The notes below the pieces were generated by a model. That model saw only the letters and a program-made list of their open reading frames with translations, ran no database searches and was not told the origin of the DNA. DNA of 64,000 nucleotides from positions 7,938,001 to 8,002,000 of the forward strand of contig NC_088316.1 in the NCBI RefSeq assembly GCF_910592395.1, given 5' to 3'. Position 1 is the stretch's first letter; each line of letters starts with the position of its first letter. The position numbers were made by a program, and so were the translations under genes. Below, one piece after another: positions 1-10,489 of this stretch. The stretch comes from Lineus longissimus. Taxonomy: Eukaryota; Nemertea; Pilidiophora; Heteronemertea; Lineidae.

Positions 1-59
1 AGTAATGACCACAGGGAATGTCCTGTTACTTCCCGTTGCCGAAAAGACAGGAGTTATAA

Positions 60-332
60 ACCATCAAGGGTAGTTTTGACAGCACAGAAAGCAAAGGACC
101 TGTTCAGGGAAATGTTGTGTACAAGTATTCTGCGGACTATGTTTTCGAGAAAGACACTTTTCACACAGAATCCTGTAACAATGTTTTTAATGTATTTAAC
201 GATAAACGTATTTCGATGGGGAGTGATAATTACCAAATGCGAGCTAATCTTTCTGTCTGCCATTGGAACGAGAACTACAACATGGAGGTAACCTCTGTAT
301 GGACCAAGGGAGCAGCCGGAAGCTCACAGTGA
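60..332 (+). CDS. possible C-terminal coding exon, unidentified gene
   Basis: The frame is open from just after a TAA at 57-59 to a TGA at 330-332, about 90 codons. The product is rich in Asn, Ser and Tyr, with a Trp-Asn-x-Asn motif followed by a Trp and a Gly-Ala-Ala-Gly run near the end, loosely like the last blade of a WD40 propeller. No clear splice acceptor or start codon is visible and the window edge hides the upstream context. I do not recognise the gene. It could be a chance frame, but its composition is more protein-like than the overlapping frames. Confidence 0.25.
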   Translation, partial: TIKGSFDSTESKGPVQGNVVYKYSADYVFEKDTFHTESCNNVFNVFNDKRISMGSDNYQMRANLSVCHWNENYNMEVTSVWTKGAAGSSQ

Positions 333-2774
333 AAGAGGACCAAGAACATAACAAAACCATGCTCTTACGGCTATAGGAGGTCCATATGGAAAAGACTCAT
401 TGAAAAGTTGTACTAGTCCTGGTACTGTCAAGCATAACTGATTATTTTGTGTTCAAATCCTTGAAGGAAAATTATTCAAACTTTGGATAAAATGATGTTT
501 TTTCTTCATAATTGTGTTGTGAATAACTTTGGAATAACTTAGAAAGAACTAGGCCTAGGCATTCAATAAGTATGGATTTATGGGTTTCCTAAATTATTGA
601 TGATGAAACAGTATCAAATCTTGCTTGGGGATAAAAATATTCAGTAAGTTTTAACAGCCTGCATGATCTTTCCAACTCCTTTAGTGAAATCTTCTTCCAC
701 GTGCCTCCTGTTATTGTTTGCAATCCAAGATGCAGTACTTCCTAGCAACGGCTGACCTCATGCCACTGATATTGATTTCCCTATCTCCTCCCAGCCAGGT
801 ACTTTGTACTGGTTACCTGAATTCTCGGCGGGTGTAAATTCCTCAGTTTAGACCATGGCCTTTAACTTAATAATGGCAGCATTCGTCTTTTAGTTCTCAT
901 CATTCCACATTTTAGATTGCTCCAATGTGTTCGGTGATAAACGCCGCCTGGGTTCCCCAGTTATACTTACCTTTGTCTGTCAAAGGGTCTTCTGATAATT
1001 AGCCTGGGTCATACCAAGGCTATCTATTTTCTGGGTCCCTTGGTCTTACCCGTTGTGTTTTGCAATGCGGCCAAATTAACTGTTTTTGCTGTATAACACT
1101 GTTTATTGGTTTCTATGGTAACCGGCCATTAAATAACGTTAAAGACATTTTCAAAAAAAATCAGTACCCTTTTCAAAAAAACCCAGTACCCTTCATCAAA
1201 AAAGTCGAATTACATCAATTGGTCATGTTTTAAGAAATCTACATGACTTTCATTAATTTGTATCAATCTCATTAGTTTCATTAAAATTGACATATCAAAA
1301 AGTCGTTGTTGACTGTTCACGATGGAAACAAAAGATAAGTCGTTTTTTGGCATAGTTATTTAATTCGTCGCTTTAATGGACCATTGTTTCCGTTTTTGTA
1401 TTTTACCACTTAACAGGAAAACAAATAAGAATTACTCAGCATACTTTTTAAGAAAAATACAAATTAGTACTTTAAAAAAATTACTTCTTGAATTAAAAAA
1501 ATAACAAAAAACTTTGTTGTTGATTGTTTTTGACCTTTAATATCAAATTTATTGATTGAAACTTTTTTCAGTAAGTCCGCATAGCATGAAATGAGCGACC
1601 ATTACTGCCAATTTTCTAATTTCTCCACCGTTTCAGAATTTAAAAAAAACACTGAGGTAATTTTCAAACTGATTTCGGCTAAATCCCAAAGTGGTGTATA
1701 TCCTGTAATTCTCCAAATAATTCAACAATATTTCATACAGTTCATGATATAGAATTAGTGAACATATTCCCTCTTCAGATTTTGTATTTTCATAAGTATT
1801 TTTGCAGCATGATGGCTTTATTCAGCCAAATTGTCTGTGGCAACCTATTTTGGACAACTTTATGACTGAAATAGATAGCAGAGGTATCACTTTAGCAGTT
1901 TCCAAAATATGAATTAATTGTATGTCCTCCAACAAGTCGTATTGTGAATCAGTAAGGGGGTAGTTGAGGCAATTATGTGCTAATTAAGGTCAGCATCACG
2001 ATTAATCTCAATAAAATCAGCTTTATCCAATCAATACCATGTTTCTATACATTTTCATGTTCACATGAATATCCGTAATGTACTGATATAAAATGAGGTA
2101 CTTGAGATGCTGTTTCAATGAATTATTCACTTAAAACAAGACGTCATAAATTGCACATTTTTGGATTTTAAAACTTGTGGTCGGAGCACTCATAATCAAT
2201 ACTGAGTATCAGTCTTGAGATCGGGCACCAGACTACATGGAGGCCAATATATTGGCTCAAAGTGGGTCGGACCCTTAGACGCATTCTGATAGGCTTATGA
2301 AATGAAGATGTGCCCCCCCCCCCCAATCTAAAATGATGCCAAAGCCTGACTCTAAAAGATGGATTACTCAACAAATAACTCTTGTTTTACAGGAATGATC
2401 TACAGCTGCATTTGAACGTCTTTGGTAACCACATCACAGATGACCGAGGGAGAGAGAGGAGCTGAGCTATATTCATACTCATAGAACCAAACGAACACCT
2501 TGCAGTTGCACCTCCCATCCAACTTCAGTGCTCACCCCCGCAGTCATCTGAAGAACCAGTCAATTCTAGTATTTCATTCTTTTTCACTGTTATACTTGCC
2601 TCATATTTGATTAAATATAGAAAACCGTATGTGGCAGTTATCGCTATCAATGCGGGCTAAGAAAATTATATCCCTTGGACTTGGTCTTCGCCTTCCACTT
2701 TGAAACTATTGGTTGTCCCTGATGTAAAGCCGATGGCAATTACCGCATGGCTGTCATGGCTTAGGCTGGACCAT
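333..2774. other. AT-rich non-coding stretch
   Basis: No credible coding frame on either strand. The DNA is A/T rich with several A and T runs (around 1150-1200 and 1440-1510) and one run of 12 C at 2313-2324. No RNA gene, transposon terminus or long tandem array is visible. Confidence 0.6.
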
Positions 2775-3050
2775 GTTCACTGGACTAGTTTGTCACAACC
2801 AACCTACACTTCAAAGGAATTGATGTAAAGGTCCAGACTGTTTCTGGCTGTGACCATGCATCTACTGGGCTGGTTTGTCTCAACCTGCATTTCAAAGGAT
2901 TTGATGTTAAGGTCCAGACTACATTTACTACATGATATAGTTCTCCTAGGGTGTGACCATGCATCTAATGGACTGGTTTGCCTCAAACTGAACTTAACGG
3001 ATTGATGTAAGGTTCAGATTGCAGTTACTGGTTGTTTACTGGGTTGTGAC
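2775..3050 (+). repeat. degenerate tandem repeat, about three units of 85-105 bp
   Basis: Three successive units share the order CTGG(A/G)CTRGTTTG, TCTCAACC, TTCAAAGGA, TTGATGTAAGGTCCAGA and TGTGACCATGCATCTA. The shared TRGTTTG core recurs at about 2785, 2871 and 2974. Units differ by indels and many substitutions, so the duplication is old. No coding role is visible. Confidence 0.6.
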
Positions 3051-3367
3051 TCTCAAAGGAACCATCGCAACTACTAAGATTTCATCTCTGTAACAACCTT
3101 CAACTTTTAATCGCATTCATGAAATGAAGATATATGAACAATCAGATGGACCTAGCAAAGCTCTTCGTTTTTTTTACTTTTGGCGCGGCCATCTTGGAAA
3201 CCATTTTAGCTCAGTTTTGTGACGGAACATTTATATAAACTGACCCCGGAAACAAAAGTGAGCTTCTTTACATTCAGCTGAGTGACAGACCTATGGGCCT
3301 CTTGTTGTTGAATTGGATGGCTTGGCCTATAGAACTGAAATTTTTGGGGTTCTTTTTATCGGACAAC

Positions 3368-3776
3368 CATGAGGAAACCAGCCCTGTAAAATATTTAGTC
3401 GCCCTCTAACTTCAAGCACCCCGCTGATACTACACACAGTGATGATTGGCATATTTACCTTATCTACCTAATGGCCAGCGTAACCAGTCATAACACTTGG
3501 GCTGATGAGGCAAAATTAGAAGTAATTTGGTGGACTACAAGGCAACCAGGATGTGATAGCAAGATCGGTTATGTAACAACATATGTTGACCTCAGCCTTT
3601 GGTCGGGCAACTCAGCAGGAGGTTACCTGGCTCAGATAAGCTGAGAGCTAAAGTCAATAAACTATTCCTCAGAAACTCTCCCCTCATCAAATATCCATCC
3701 CCGGCATCTAAGGCATTTTCCACTAGTTGGTGGGGGATGGTTAGGAGATAATTTTTACAGGGCTGGTTTCCTCATG
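3368..3776. mobile_element. MITE-like element with 24-bp terminal inverted repeats
   Basis: A 24-base segment at 3368-3391 (CATGAGGAAACCAGCC then CTGTAAAA) is perfectly inverted at 3753-3776. Weaker similarity continues inward (AGTCGCCCTCTAAC against ATCTCCTAACC). The 360-bp interior has no coding frame. Size and structure fit a non-autonomous DNA transposon. No target duplication is obvious, so a simple foldback cannot be excluded. Confidence 0.5.
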
Positions 3777-4551
3777 CTATCCACTGCCTTGCAAGTTCCA
3801 GGTGAATAGGGTGAAACATTCTCTCTCAACCCTCCCTCACGTTTTGCTTCATTTTGCTCAATTCATGACTGGATGATAGCTAGAAAAGGGAAAATGGGGC
3901 TGAACCCCACTAACATTTTTATATGACTGTTAGTGCACATACAGGACTATCTGCTAAAACAGATTTCATTCAAATGTGATGAGGGCGCAACAAGATATTG
4001 AACCGCCAAAACTGCTGATTTCAACGTTTTCACTGACTTCGATGCCACATATACCCTCATGCCTTCATTATCCCACAATTTTTTCAAGTGGCATAGTATT
4101 GGGGCAAGCTAATGGAATCCTACAATGCATGAACTAGCTTGGGATGTTGAGGGTGCAGTCTTGAAGACCTGTAATTTCTAAGGAATTTTTTCTTATAATT
4201 TCTTAATACAAATTATTCAGATTTTTCTTATATGATTCTTGCTATTGAAATATTAGCAACATTTATCTTGGTGATTCATTGGTATAACTATTTTAAATTG
4301 GTAATTTAATTAACATTTGATTAGTAACATTCAGGTCATTCCTGCCAATCAAACCTGCACCTCAGTGCGGGGAGACTCCAGAGTCTGGCAAGACTCAACT
4401 GACAATTCTTGTTTTGTTCAGAATTGCGCACCAGGCCAGTCTCTAATCAAAGTTCAGCACTATCCAACAATGCCCAAGAATTTCAATGATGATTAAGAAA
4501 AATAGTCTGTGAAATGAATTGTATTTACTTGTGCCTCTTGCTCTGTTTTCA
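3777..4551. other. non-coding stretch
   Basis: No coding frame or repeat structure is visible. The stretch ends in a pyrimidine-rich acceptor, TGCTCTGTTTTCAG, that leads into the next feature and is probably intronic. Confidence 0.4.
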
Positions 4552-4749
4552 GGTTTGGTATTTCTCTATCACATGGATGATTACAAAAACTTTGACCAGC
4601 TTGACCTGTCAGCTTACAAGGTGTGTATTCAGACTGGTGCCGAAACGGTTTACGACATAGATATTGGAGATGATGGTGACGGCCCTATGGTCACCATAGC
4701 AACTAATGATTCAACTCTGTGTGTCAGATGGATAGATCTTGATAGCTGA
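4552..4749 (+). CDS. probable terminal exon of a host gene, WD-repeat-like end
   Basis: A good splice acceptor (pyrimidine tract plus CAG) is followed by an open frame of about 66 codons ending in TGA at 4747-4749. The peptide has a strand-like segment, an acidic Asp-Ile-Gly-Asp-Asp-Gly turn, then VTIATNDSTLCVRWIDLD and the stop. The alternation of small hydrophobic residues, Thr-Asn-Asp and Arg-Trp resembles the last strands of a WD40 blade. The rest of the gene would lie upstream, and I cannot link it to the candidate exon at 60-332. The family is not recognised; that it is coding is moderately likely. Confidence 0.45.
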   Translation, partial: GLVFLYHMDDYKNFDQLDLSAYKVCIQTGAETVYDIDIGDDGDGPMVTIATNDSTLCVRWIDLDS

Positions 4750-6309
4750 TCAGGCGCTGTGGTTTTAACTCTGTGGTCTATGCCCTCTGTTTCCATCAAT
4801 CAATTTTCGGTTGACATTTGAAATTGAATATCAAACTGTGAACTGTGTTTTGCACTGTACAAATGAGGTATAACCCTTTTGCTGAGGGCGACACGCCTAG
4901 CACATCACGCTCTTGGTTGCACCATTTCTTAGTATGCCAAATGCACTTAGGGTTAATAAGTTTCATCCTTAGTATATAGATTGCGACACTTTGAGTAGTT
5001 TCAACTGTTCATTATTTATATCGACTGTCTGCACAGGATGGCACTCGTTGAAAACTGGCTACCACAGCAAAAGGGTTAACTCTTTGCCTGCCAAACTCGT
5101 TCTAGAACGACTGCAACTTCCCACCCGTTTCCTGCCAAACTCGTTCCAGAACGAAATTATTAGTTCTCCGTCATAACACCAGAGGTCATGTCGGTACTGA
5201 ACCAGGAAATGGTTTGATGTGCTAGGCTTCCATGCAGACGATGGTCTGCTCATTCTATGCATGCATTTCGTTATTTCATCAAGTGAAACTGGCGGGAAAA
5301 ACCACATGTTTCCTGCCGATAGAAGCAAAACCTGCAAAGTACCCCTCTGCAAAGGTGATTGTTTCAATGACTACCATGGAAAAAAGCAGTACAACTGATT
5401 TGTAGGTGAAAGAGTAAGCTGAAACAAAGAAAATCAAACAGGTTTCAAGGATATATGTCTTCTTGTTTTTTTAAAAAAATTATTGAAAATCTGGTTAAAA
5501 ATAGTGAAATCGTGGCAAACTGGGGGATATTAATTAAAAATAGCTGTGGCAGGGAAAGAGTTAAGCAGGAGAACGTGATGCTTTCACTTCCTGCTGGATG
5601 CTTTTACAGTTACCTCGAGTTTGCTCTTCTTCATGTGTTTGAACCACACTGACCAAAGGATAGTAAATGGTTTAGTACGTCTAGATGTCACGCTTGGGGC
5701 TGGGGTTAAAATGCCATGAAGAGCAATATCTTTAGGCTTGGTTTATATAGAGCTCACGTTTTCACATGTAACACGTCACTTTTCACTTGATTTTCATGAC
5801 ATGAAAGGCAATGTTTTCCTTATCAAATATAATGAATAAGACTTCTGGATGTTGATCTAGACTTTATTAGCTGACATGGGTGAGCTTATCTCATCACGTC
5901 TTGTCCGTCATCTGTCCTTCCGTCCGTCAACAATAGGGGCACATTTGCTCACTATTGAGTCTAGAAAGTTGAAACTTGGTGTGAGGATGTCTTATGACAA
6001 TGTAACACAATTGACATTTGTAGCTGCCTCTGGCCCTTTGACATAAAGAGAACTGACGACCAGTAGAACTGGAGTTTACAACATTGTATTAATGGGTAAA
6101 ATCTGAAAAGATACAAAATGTGTGAACGTAAGCAACAGCATAAAAACTGCATTAACTAAAATATGCAGACATAATTCCTTAAACATGTGTTTGTTGTTCA
6201 TTTTTGACACTAAGGACTCAGTCCAACAACCGAGGGAGGAGATTCAAATTTGGTTTCTCAAGAGAGCTGAGAGCATTCTGCGAAATTCAAAAACACATAG
6301 AAAACCCGA
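4750..6309. repeat. non-coding region with dispersed-repeat fragments
   Basis: Two near-identical units beginning CCTGCCAAACTCGTT lie at 5097-5119 and 5131-5153, within a repeat containing CTCTTTGCCTGCC. At about 5870-6010 a fragment reads GTGAGCTTATCTCATCACG, then TCCGTC-rich sequence. This is the reverse complement of the end of the dispersed repeat described at 30731-32155. The part next to 6310 may be the BEL long terminal repeat, beginning TGTGAAGTGTCGG on the minus strand right after the pol stop. Confidence 0.4.
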
Positions 6310-6318
6310 CACTTCACA

Positions 6319-6647
6319 CTAATCAGCGAGGGGAGAGGTTGCTAGCACTTCATCCTGTTTCTCCTCGGAATTTTCATTTTCAACTAGCAATACCAGCTTT
6401 TGCACTGGTCGTTCCAAATATGTCTTCTTCGTCATTCGCTTTCCTTGGGCATCCAATGTTGAGTCGCCGACAAGCACCTTCACGTTCCTAACAAGTTGAT
6501 CCTCACCGGGATAGACGTCCACGACTCTGGCAAGCTTCCAAAGGTTTCTAGGGGCGTTGTCGTCCTTGATGATGACGACGTCGCCTGGCTCTAAGTTACG
6601 GTTTGGACGGATCCATTTCTGCCGGCTTTGCAGATTCTGCAGGTATT
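6319..6647 (-). pseudogene. BEL/Pao pol C-terminal domain (DUF5641-type)
   Basis: The minus-strand peptide contains the hallmarks of the domain that closes BEL/Pao polyproteins: RQKWIRPNRNLEPGDVV, then APRNLWKLARVVDVYPG, then a Val-Lys-Val strand and RPVQKLVLL. In this family it follows the integrase core and ends the polyprotein. It starts abruptly at the junction with the Ngaro-like insertion, and the preceding integrase residues are found at 12198. The stop is followed at once by a TGTGAAG sequence that could begin the 3' LTR. Confidence 0.8.
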
Positions 6648-6715
6648 TATCACATCAGAAGTGTTTTCCCCATTCCCTGTTTGTTTAAGTACTGGGGGAT
6701 TTAAAACTCCGGCCA
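6648..6715 (-). repeat. split direct repeat B2 (3' terminus)
   Basis: 68 bp identical to 6946-7013. It begins TATCACATCAGAAGTG and ends CTCCGGCCA on the plus strand. It abuts BEL coding sequence (CAGGTATT) and so marks one end of the element. Confidence 0.85.
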
Positions 6716-6888
6716 GGGTAAAGCCTGGGGAGTAAACAAGGAACAGAGGAAACACGGGTGGGGCGGGTGGGTTACGAAATGCCGAGGGCTCCTAACTCAA
6801 CATGTGCAAAGAAGGAACCGGCAGCCTGCCCACGCGTGAGGAGGAGTTATGCTACTCCGCGGGAGAGAGCCTGCCACGTCTCTTTGCA

Positions 6889-7013
6889 AAGCCATCGAGA
6901 AATCCAAGTGACGTCACAAGGAATGGGTTATACCACTTCAGGTGTTATCACATCAGAAGTGTTTTCCCCATTCCCTGTTTGTTTAAGTACTGGGGGATTT
7001 AAAACTCCGGCCA
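6889..7013 (-). repeat. internal B1-A2 junction of the split direct repeats
   Basis: A2 (6889-6945) matches the far end of the element at 12141-12197, and B1 (6946-7013) matches 6648-6715. The fused order is what a circular replication intermediate is expected to contain. Confidence 0.85.
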
Positions 7014-7314
7014 ATAAACCCCGGCCGTGAAAACGGGATCGCCCGAATAAGCGGCAATCTGGACTCTTGGCGAAGCCGTATCTCCCAATACTCAAAATAA
7101 AAGAGGAGAAAAACCAGATTTGCGAAAATAGTATTTATTATTAGAAATAAGACAGGCGACTGCCGGAGCTTACAAAATAGTACAGACGACCGCCGGAGTT
7201 TACAGAGTAGCAAAGGATATTGTTGCAAAAGTAATTTCCAACGCATAATGTATGATATGCTGTCTTAAATTAATTATATGTTTGGCGAGACTTACAGATA
7301 TGCGAAACAGTGGA

Positions 7315-8556
7315 CTACGAGAAAGCATTATCTAAGGTTATGCCTGAATGCTTATGAAAGAATGTCTCTGGGCTATTATCACTGGAGACTGAATGAGAGA
7401 AGCGGTCTGCTACAACACTGGAATCTCTAAGAGCATTTACCCTACTGTAATACGCGGCGTATGGTTCGGAAAACCAGCCGACGTGGTTCATCATTTTCTG
7501 TGCATTGGATACTGAAGCGGAAACGCCTAATGTAACGGCACAACCAGCGCGCAAACTGTGTAGCGTTTCGCCCTCATCGATTCCAATGCCCTTGAGATAC
7601 TGCTTAAACCTGTCGTACATGGAATTGTAAGTTACTCGCTGGTCTAGAACGACACCCTCTTCACTGACTATTCTAAATAAATAGCCTCTGGATAGATCTA
7701 CACCTAAGGCTTTCGCGCACGAGATGTATCTTTCAATGGCCAAGACAGGGCAGATTTGCTCATCCGGACATCTTTTAATGACAAAGGTGTTAGAACGGCC
7801 ATTTCCACCTTTTAGCGTCTTTGTAAATGTGTGGCAGAAGGTAAACCCCGAGTTGTCACGCATTCTTTTTATTTCCTGCGTTGGAACTTGAGCTAAGTCT
7901 GAAGCTCTATCGCCCGCGAAAAATTGGAGTTTGATAAAAGCTTGATCCCGCAAGAGGGTAAATGTACGCTTTGAGGAAGTGCCTGTGACAGACAGTTCTC
8001 TATCGATCAAGGCAGCAATACGCCTTATTTTACTGGCGAAAATCGGGATGGCCTGCTTTGGAAGGACGTGAGAGGCAGCCTGTTCACGCCCAATTTGCTT
8101 GACATAGTTTGCAATGAGTGAAGATCTGGCAGGATTGCCGCTTGACAACTGATTATTCCAGACTTTTCCCCTACCGGCGTCTTCAATTACTGACGCCAAG
8201 TTTTGCACGGTATTCTTAACAGATTCTACTGCCATGCGTTTGGGACATGAACAAGCTAATTCCTTCGGGTTACCTAGAAATGGGCAGTCAATGGAATGAA
8301 CTTTAGTTTTACCGAATTTGTCTTTCCATACCAGGAAATTACGCACCTCCTCGGGACCGACATTAGAACAACTTGGAGTTGATGGCAGGGCGAGAAGGAA
8401 GCGAAGAAAAACAGACTTGATGCCTTGTAATCGTTTCTCATGTTGCTGATTGCCAAAAACTCTTTCTAGGTAACGAATTCTCTCGTCAATGCGGGCCGAA
8501 TCGATTTTCGCCGGTTGCTGAGCTTTTGATGAGATTGTCTGGAAGAAAAAAGGCAA
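7315..8556 (-). CDS. tyrosine recombinase of the Ngaro-like element, intact 413 codons
   Basis: This integrase-like enzyme is predicted to join the circular DNA copy of the retrotransposon to the genome by breaking and rejoining DNA through a covalent tyrosine link. An N-terminal part with a Cys/His-rich patch (around residues 87-104, HSIDCP and ACSCP) precedes the catalytic core. The core has Arg217 in GDRASDL, His333-x-x-Arg336 in HSLRAGC, His358 and Trp361 in NHVGW, and a tyrosine cluster at 366-370. All expected catalytic positions are present and there are no stops. It lies last in the coding order, just before the B1-A2 repeats, as in Ngaro elements. The start chosen is the first ATG of the frame, and upstream sequence belongs to the RT remnant. 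Confidence 0.85.
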   Translation of the reverse strand: MPFFFQTISSKAQQPAKIDSARIDERIRYLERVFGNQQHEKRLQGIKSVFLRFLLALPSTPSCSNVGPEEVRNFLVWKDKFGKTKVHSIDCPFLGNPKELACSCPKRMAVESVKNTVQNLASVIEDAGRGKVWNNQLSSGNPARSSLIANYVKQIGREQAASHVLPKQAIPIFASKIRRIAALIDRELSVTGTSSKRTFTLLRDQAFIKLQFFAGDRASDLAQVPTQEIKRMRDNSGFTFCHTFTKTLKGGNGRSNTFVIKRCPDEQICPVLAIERYISCAKALGVDLSRGYLFRIVSEEGVVLDQRVTYNSMYDRFKQYLKGIGIDEGETLHSLRAGCAVTLGVSASVSNAQKMMNHVGWFSEPYAAYYSRVNALRDSSVVADRFSHSVSSDNSPETFFHKHSGITLDNAFS

Positions 8557-8566
8557 GAGCTTGAAT

Positions 8567-9306
8567 TCATGTAAAAGACATTCTGTAGGCTCTTAAAGGG
8601 AAGCGAAGGCCCTTGTCATCTAGCAGAAAACCCGTCTTAGAGGGTACATGGACAACACCGGTTTGGCCAGCTTCCCCTAGGGTAATTGAGGACATAGCGT
8701 ACTGCCTTATAAACGGAAACCAAACAGGTACGGAATGGAGAACTGGCAAAACAATCGTTCACTTTCTGACTGAACTTTGCTCTAAGAATCTGAGAACTTG
8801 GAAAATTAGACAAAATGGGGGATAAATATAATAATTCAAATCCCGAGATAGATCTTGAGCAAAGATGTTTACCCCAGAAGTAGCTGGCGTTAAGCAAGGA
8901 GTATAATGTGGGAGGGGTTCACCCTTAGCATTTTTCATACAGTTTGAATCTAGTGCCATGAGATCAAGCTGGTGGGGGCCATACACATTTTGTAGTAACT
9001 CCCACGACTGTTGTGACAACATAACGTCAGAGTTGGAAAGTGATCGAGAGGGCGAGTCTTTTTAAGAATTTCGTCCCATTGGTCAATATGTTGGTGAAGC
9101 TGGCCAGGAACAAAATATTCGGGATCACGCAGCGGCAGTGTTTGAAAATTAAAAGGAACTTTTTTACTTAAGACATCCTCAAAGTTAGGATTGATGTGGG
9201 CCGAAGGTTGGGGACTCTTCCCGTTTAAAAGCTTCCAAGCTGGTGTTCTAGAAAACTCTCTAGCTGCACGAAGAGGTTGAAAGTTCGAGGTTTTTTTTTT
9301 TCCCAA
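8567..9306 (-). pseudogene. reverse transcriptase remnant with the RT/RNase H core deleted
   Basis: The first part (9306 to about 9040) ends in a segment (GQLHQHIDQWDEIL) like the entry to DIRS-order reverse transcriptases. The next part (about 9022 to 8570) has GPHQLDLMA, SGVNIFAQDL and PPFCLIFQVLRFL, which normally follow RNase H in these elements. The catalytic RT and RNase H motifs between them are absent, and the two parts are in different frames. An internal deletion of over 1 kb at about 9030-9060 explains this. The copy therefore depends on another element for reverse transcription. Confidence 0.65.
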
Positions 9307-9613
9307 TCAGGAATTTTGATGTGGAGGTCGTTGACAATTTTCTGTAAAGAGGAAAAGACAAACGGGATAAGTCCCCAACCTTCAACCCATGCGAGAGGCA
9401 AGCTCCCGCTTAGGACTCAGTGGCCCCGGGAAGAAGGAAGAGGGAGAAAGCTTAGATTAAACAGGGGAAATACAAAGTAATTGTAATTTTGTAAAGACTC
9501 AGTTCTATCCTTATGTTTCGGTATGAAAATTCCTTTGAAGCTAATAACCCCACCGATAATTCCGCTTGTTAGACTGTACCGAAAAGATTTCGTTCTGTTC
9601 ATAAATTGGATGG

Positions 9614-10057
9614 TTACATTGTTTGCCGATATTGTTTACCTGTGGTCGATGTGTAGAGAGAAAAAGGGGGAAAGTTTTCTACCAATTCCTGACCAGCCGG
9701 TTGGCCCATTTCATTAGCCAACAGTATGACGAAATGTGCGAGTATACGCATATTTAATACGAGGTTCGGCTCCCTGTTGGCCATCGAGAGAATTTGCGTC
9801 GCCGACTCTCCTGTCAGCCTACCGACGGTCTCATCGAGATCGCCCTCGGATAGGCTGGTAAGCGGCGTGTCTTTAGTTAGTCTTGCGAAGTCCTTTGGGG
9901 GGCCTGAAGTTTCCTTGAGTGATACCAGGAGTGGCATGATTTGGCTGGCTGGCAGGATATGCCTTCTTTTAAGGACCGGTGGTAGTACCATCTGAAAACA
10001 GAATAGAACTTGATAGAGCTCGCCTACAAGAACACAGGGGTGCTTGAAACCAGGCAA
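9614..10057 (-). CDS. gag-like frame of the Ngaro-like element
   Basis: A 147-codon minus-strand frame lies upstream of the RT remnant, where Ngaro elements carry their structural protein. The peptide is acidic in the middle (SEGDLDETVGRL) and then turns helical and hydrophobic (NMRILAHFVILLANEM). No zinc knuckle is visible. The position supports a gag-like role, but the sequence alone does not prove it, and the first 30 residues may be spurious. Confidence 0.4.
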   Translation of the reverse strand: MPGFKHPCVLVGELYQVLFCFQMVLPPVLKRRHILPASQIMPLLVSLKETSGPPKDFARLTKDTPLTSLSEGDLDETVGRLTGESATQILSMANREPNLVLNMRILAHFVILLANEMGQPAGQELVENFPPFSLYTSTTGKQYRQTM

Positions 10058-10344
10058 GCTGACCTAAAATACGGCAAAGTCGTCAAATCGAACTGACAAA
10101 ACGTACCTTGGCTTCGTTCGTGATGCTGATTGTGTCATGAGAGCAGAGAGAAAGAGATCGTGAGAAGGTACCTGCCCAATATAAAGCCTAAGGCCCAGCC
10201 TGATTATGCAACTCCCGGCCACATGGCATAAACGTGTCATTCAACCAATTCGCCTTGCCTTTATTAAAACTGCTTAGTCCCAGACGGCCTCGGCCTACTA
10301 TAAGCTAATAGCGAAAACGACACAGCCTTCTGTGTCACCGCGTA

Positions 10345-10447
10345 CTGGTCAAGCGAATCTTCGCGACCTGGTCAAGCGAATCTTCGCGACCTAACTATGC
10401 ACATATTACGCGAATCTTCGCGCCTGGTCAAGCGAATCTTCGCGACC
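10345..10447 (+). repeat. short tandem repeat of a 23-bp unit
   Basis: The core GCGAATCTTCGCG, itself nearly palindromic, recurs at about 10353, 10376, 10410 and 10432, usually followed by ACCTGGTCAA. It lies in the 5' region of the Ngaro-like element. Confidence 0.7.
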
Positions 10448-10489
10448 GTAACATAAAACGCCAGCCTTATATAATAAACGAAGTGGTAT

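Noticed and set aside
2168-2374. 68-codon minus-strand frame
   Set aside because: It crosses a run of 12 C, giving a Gly run, and lacks any motif or splice context.
5059-5367. 102-codon minus-strand frame
   Set aside because: It overlaps dispersed repeat sequence with repeated CCTGCCAAACTCG words, and its composition is not protein-like.
6983-7246. Leu/Phe-rich minus-strand frame that looks like a membrane protein
   Set aside because: It runs through the split direct repeats and non-coding 3' part of the Ngaro-like element; hydrophobicity comes from the AT-rich complement.
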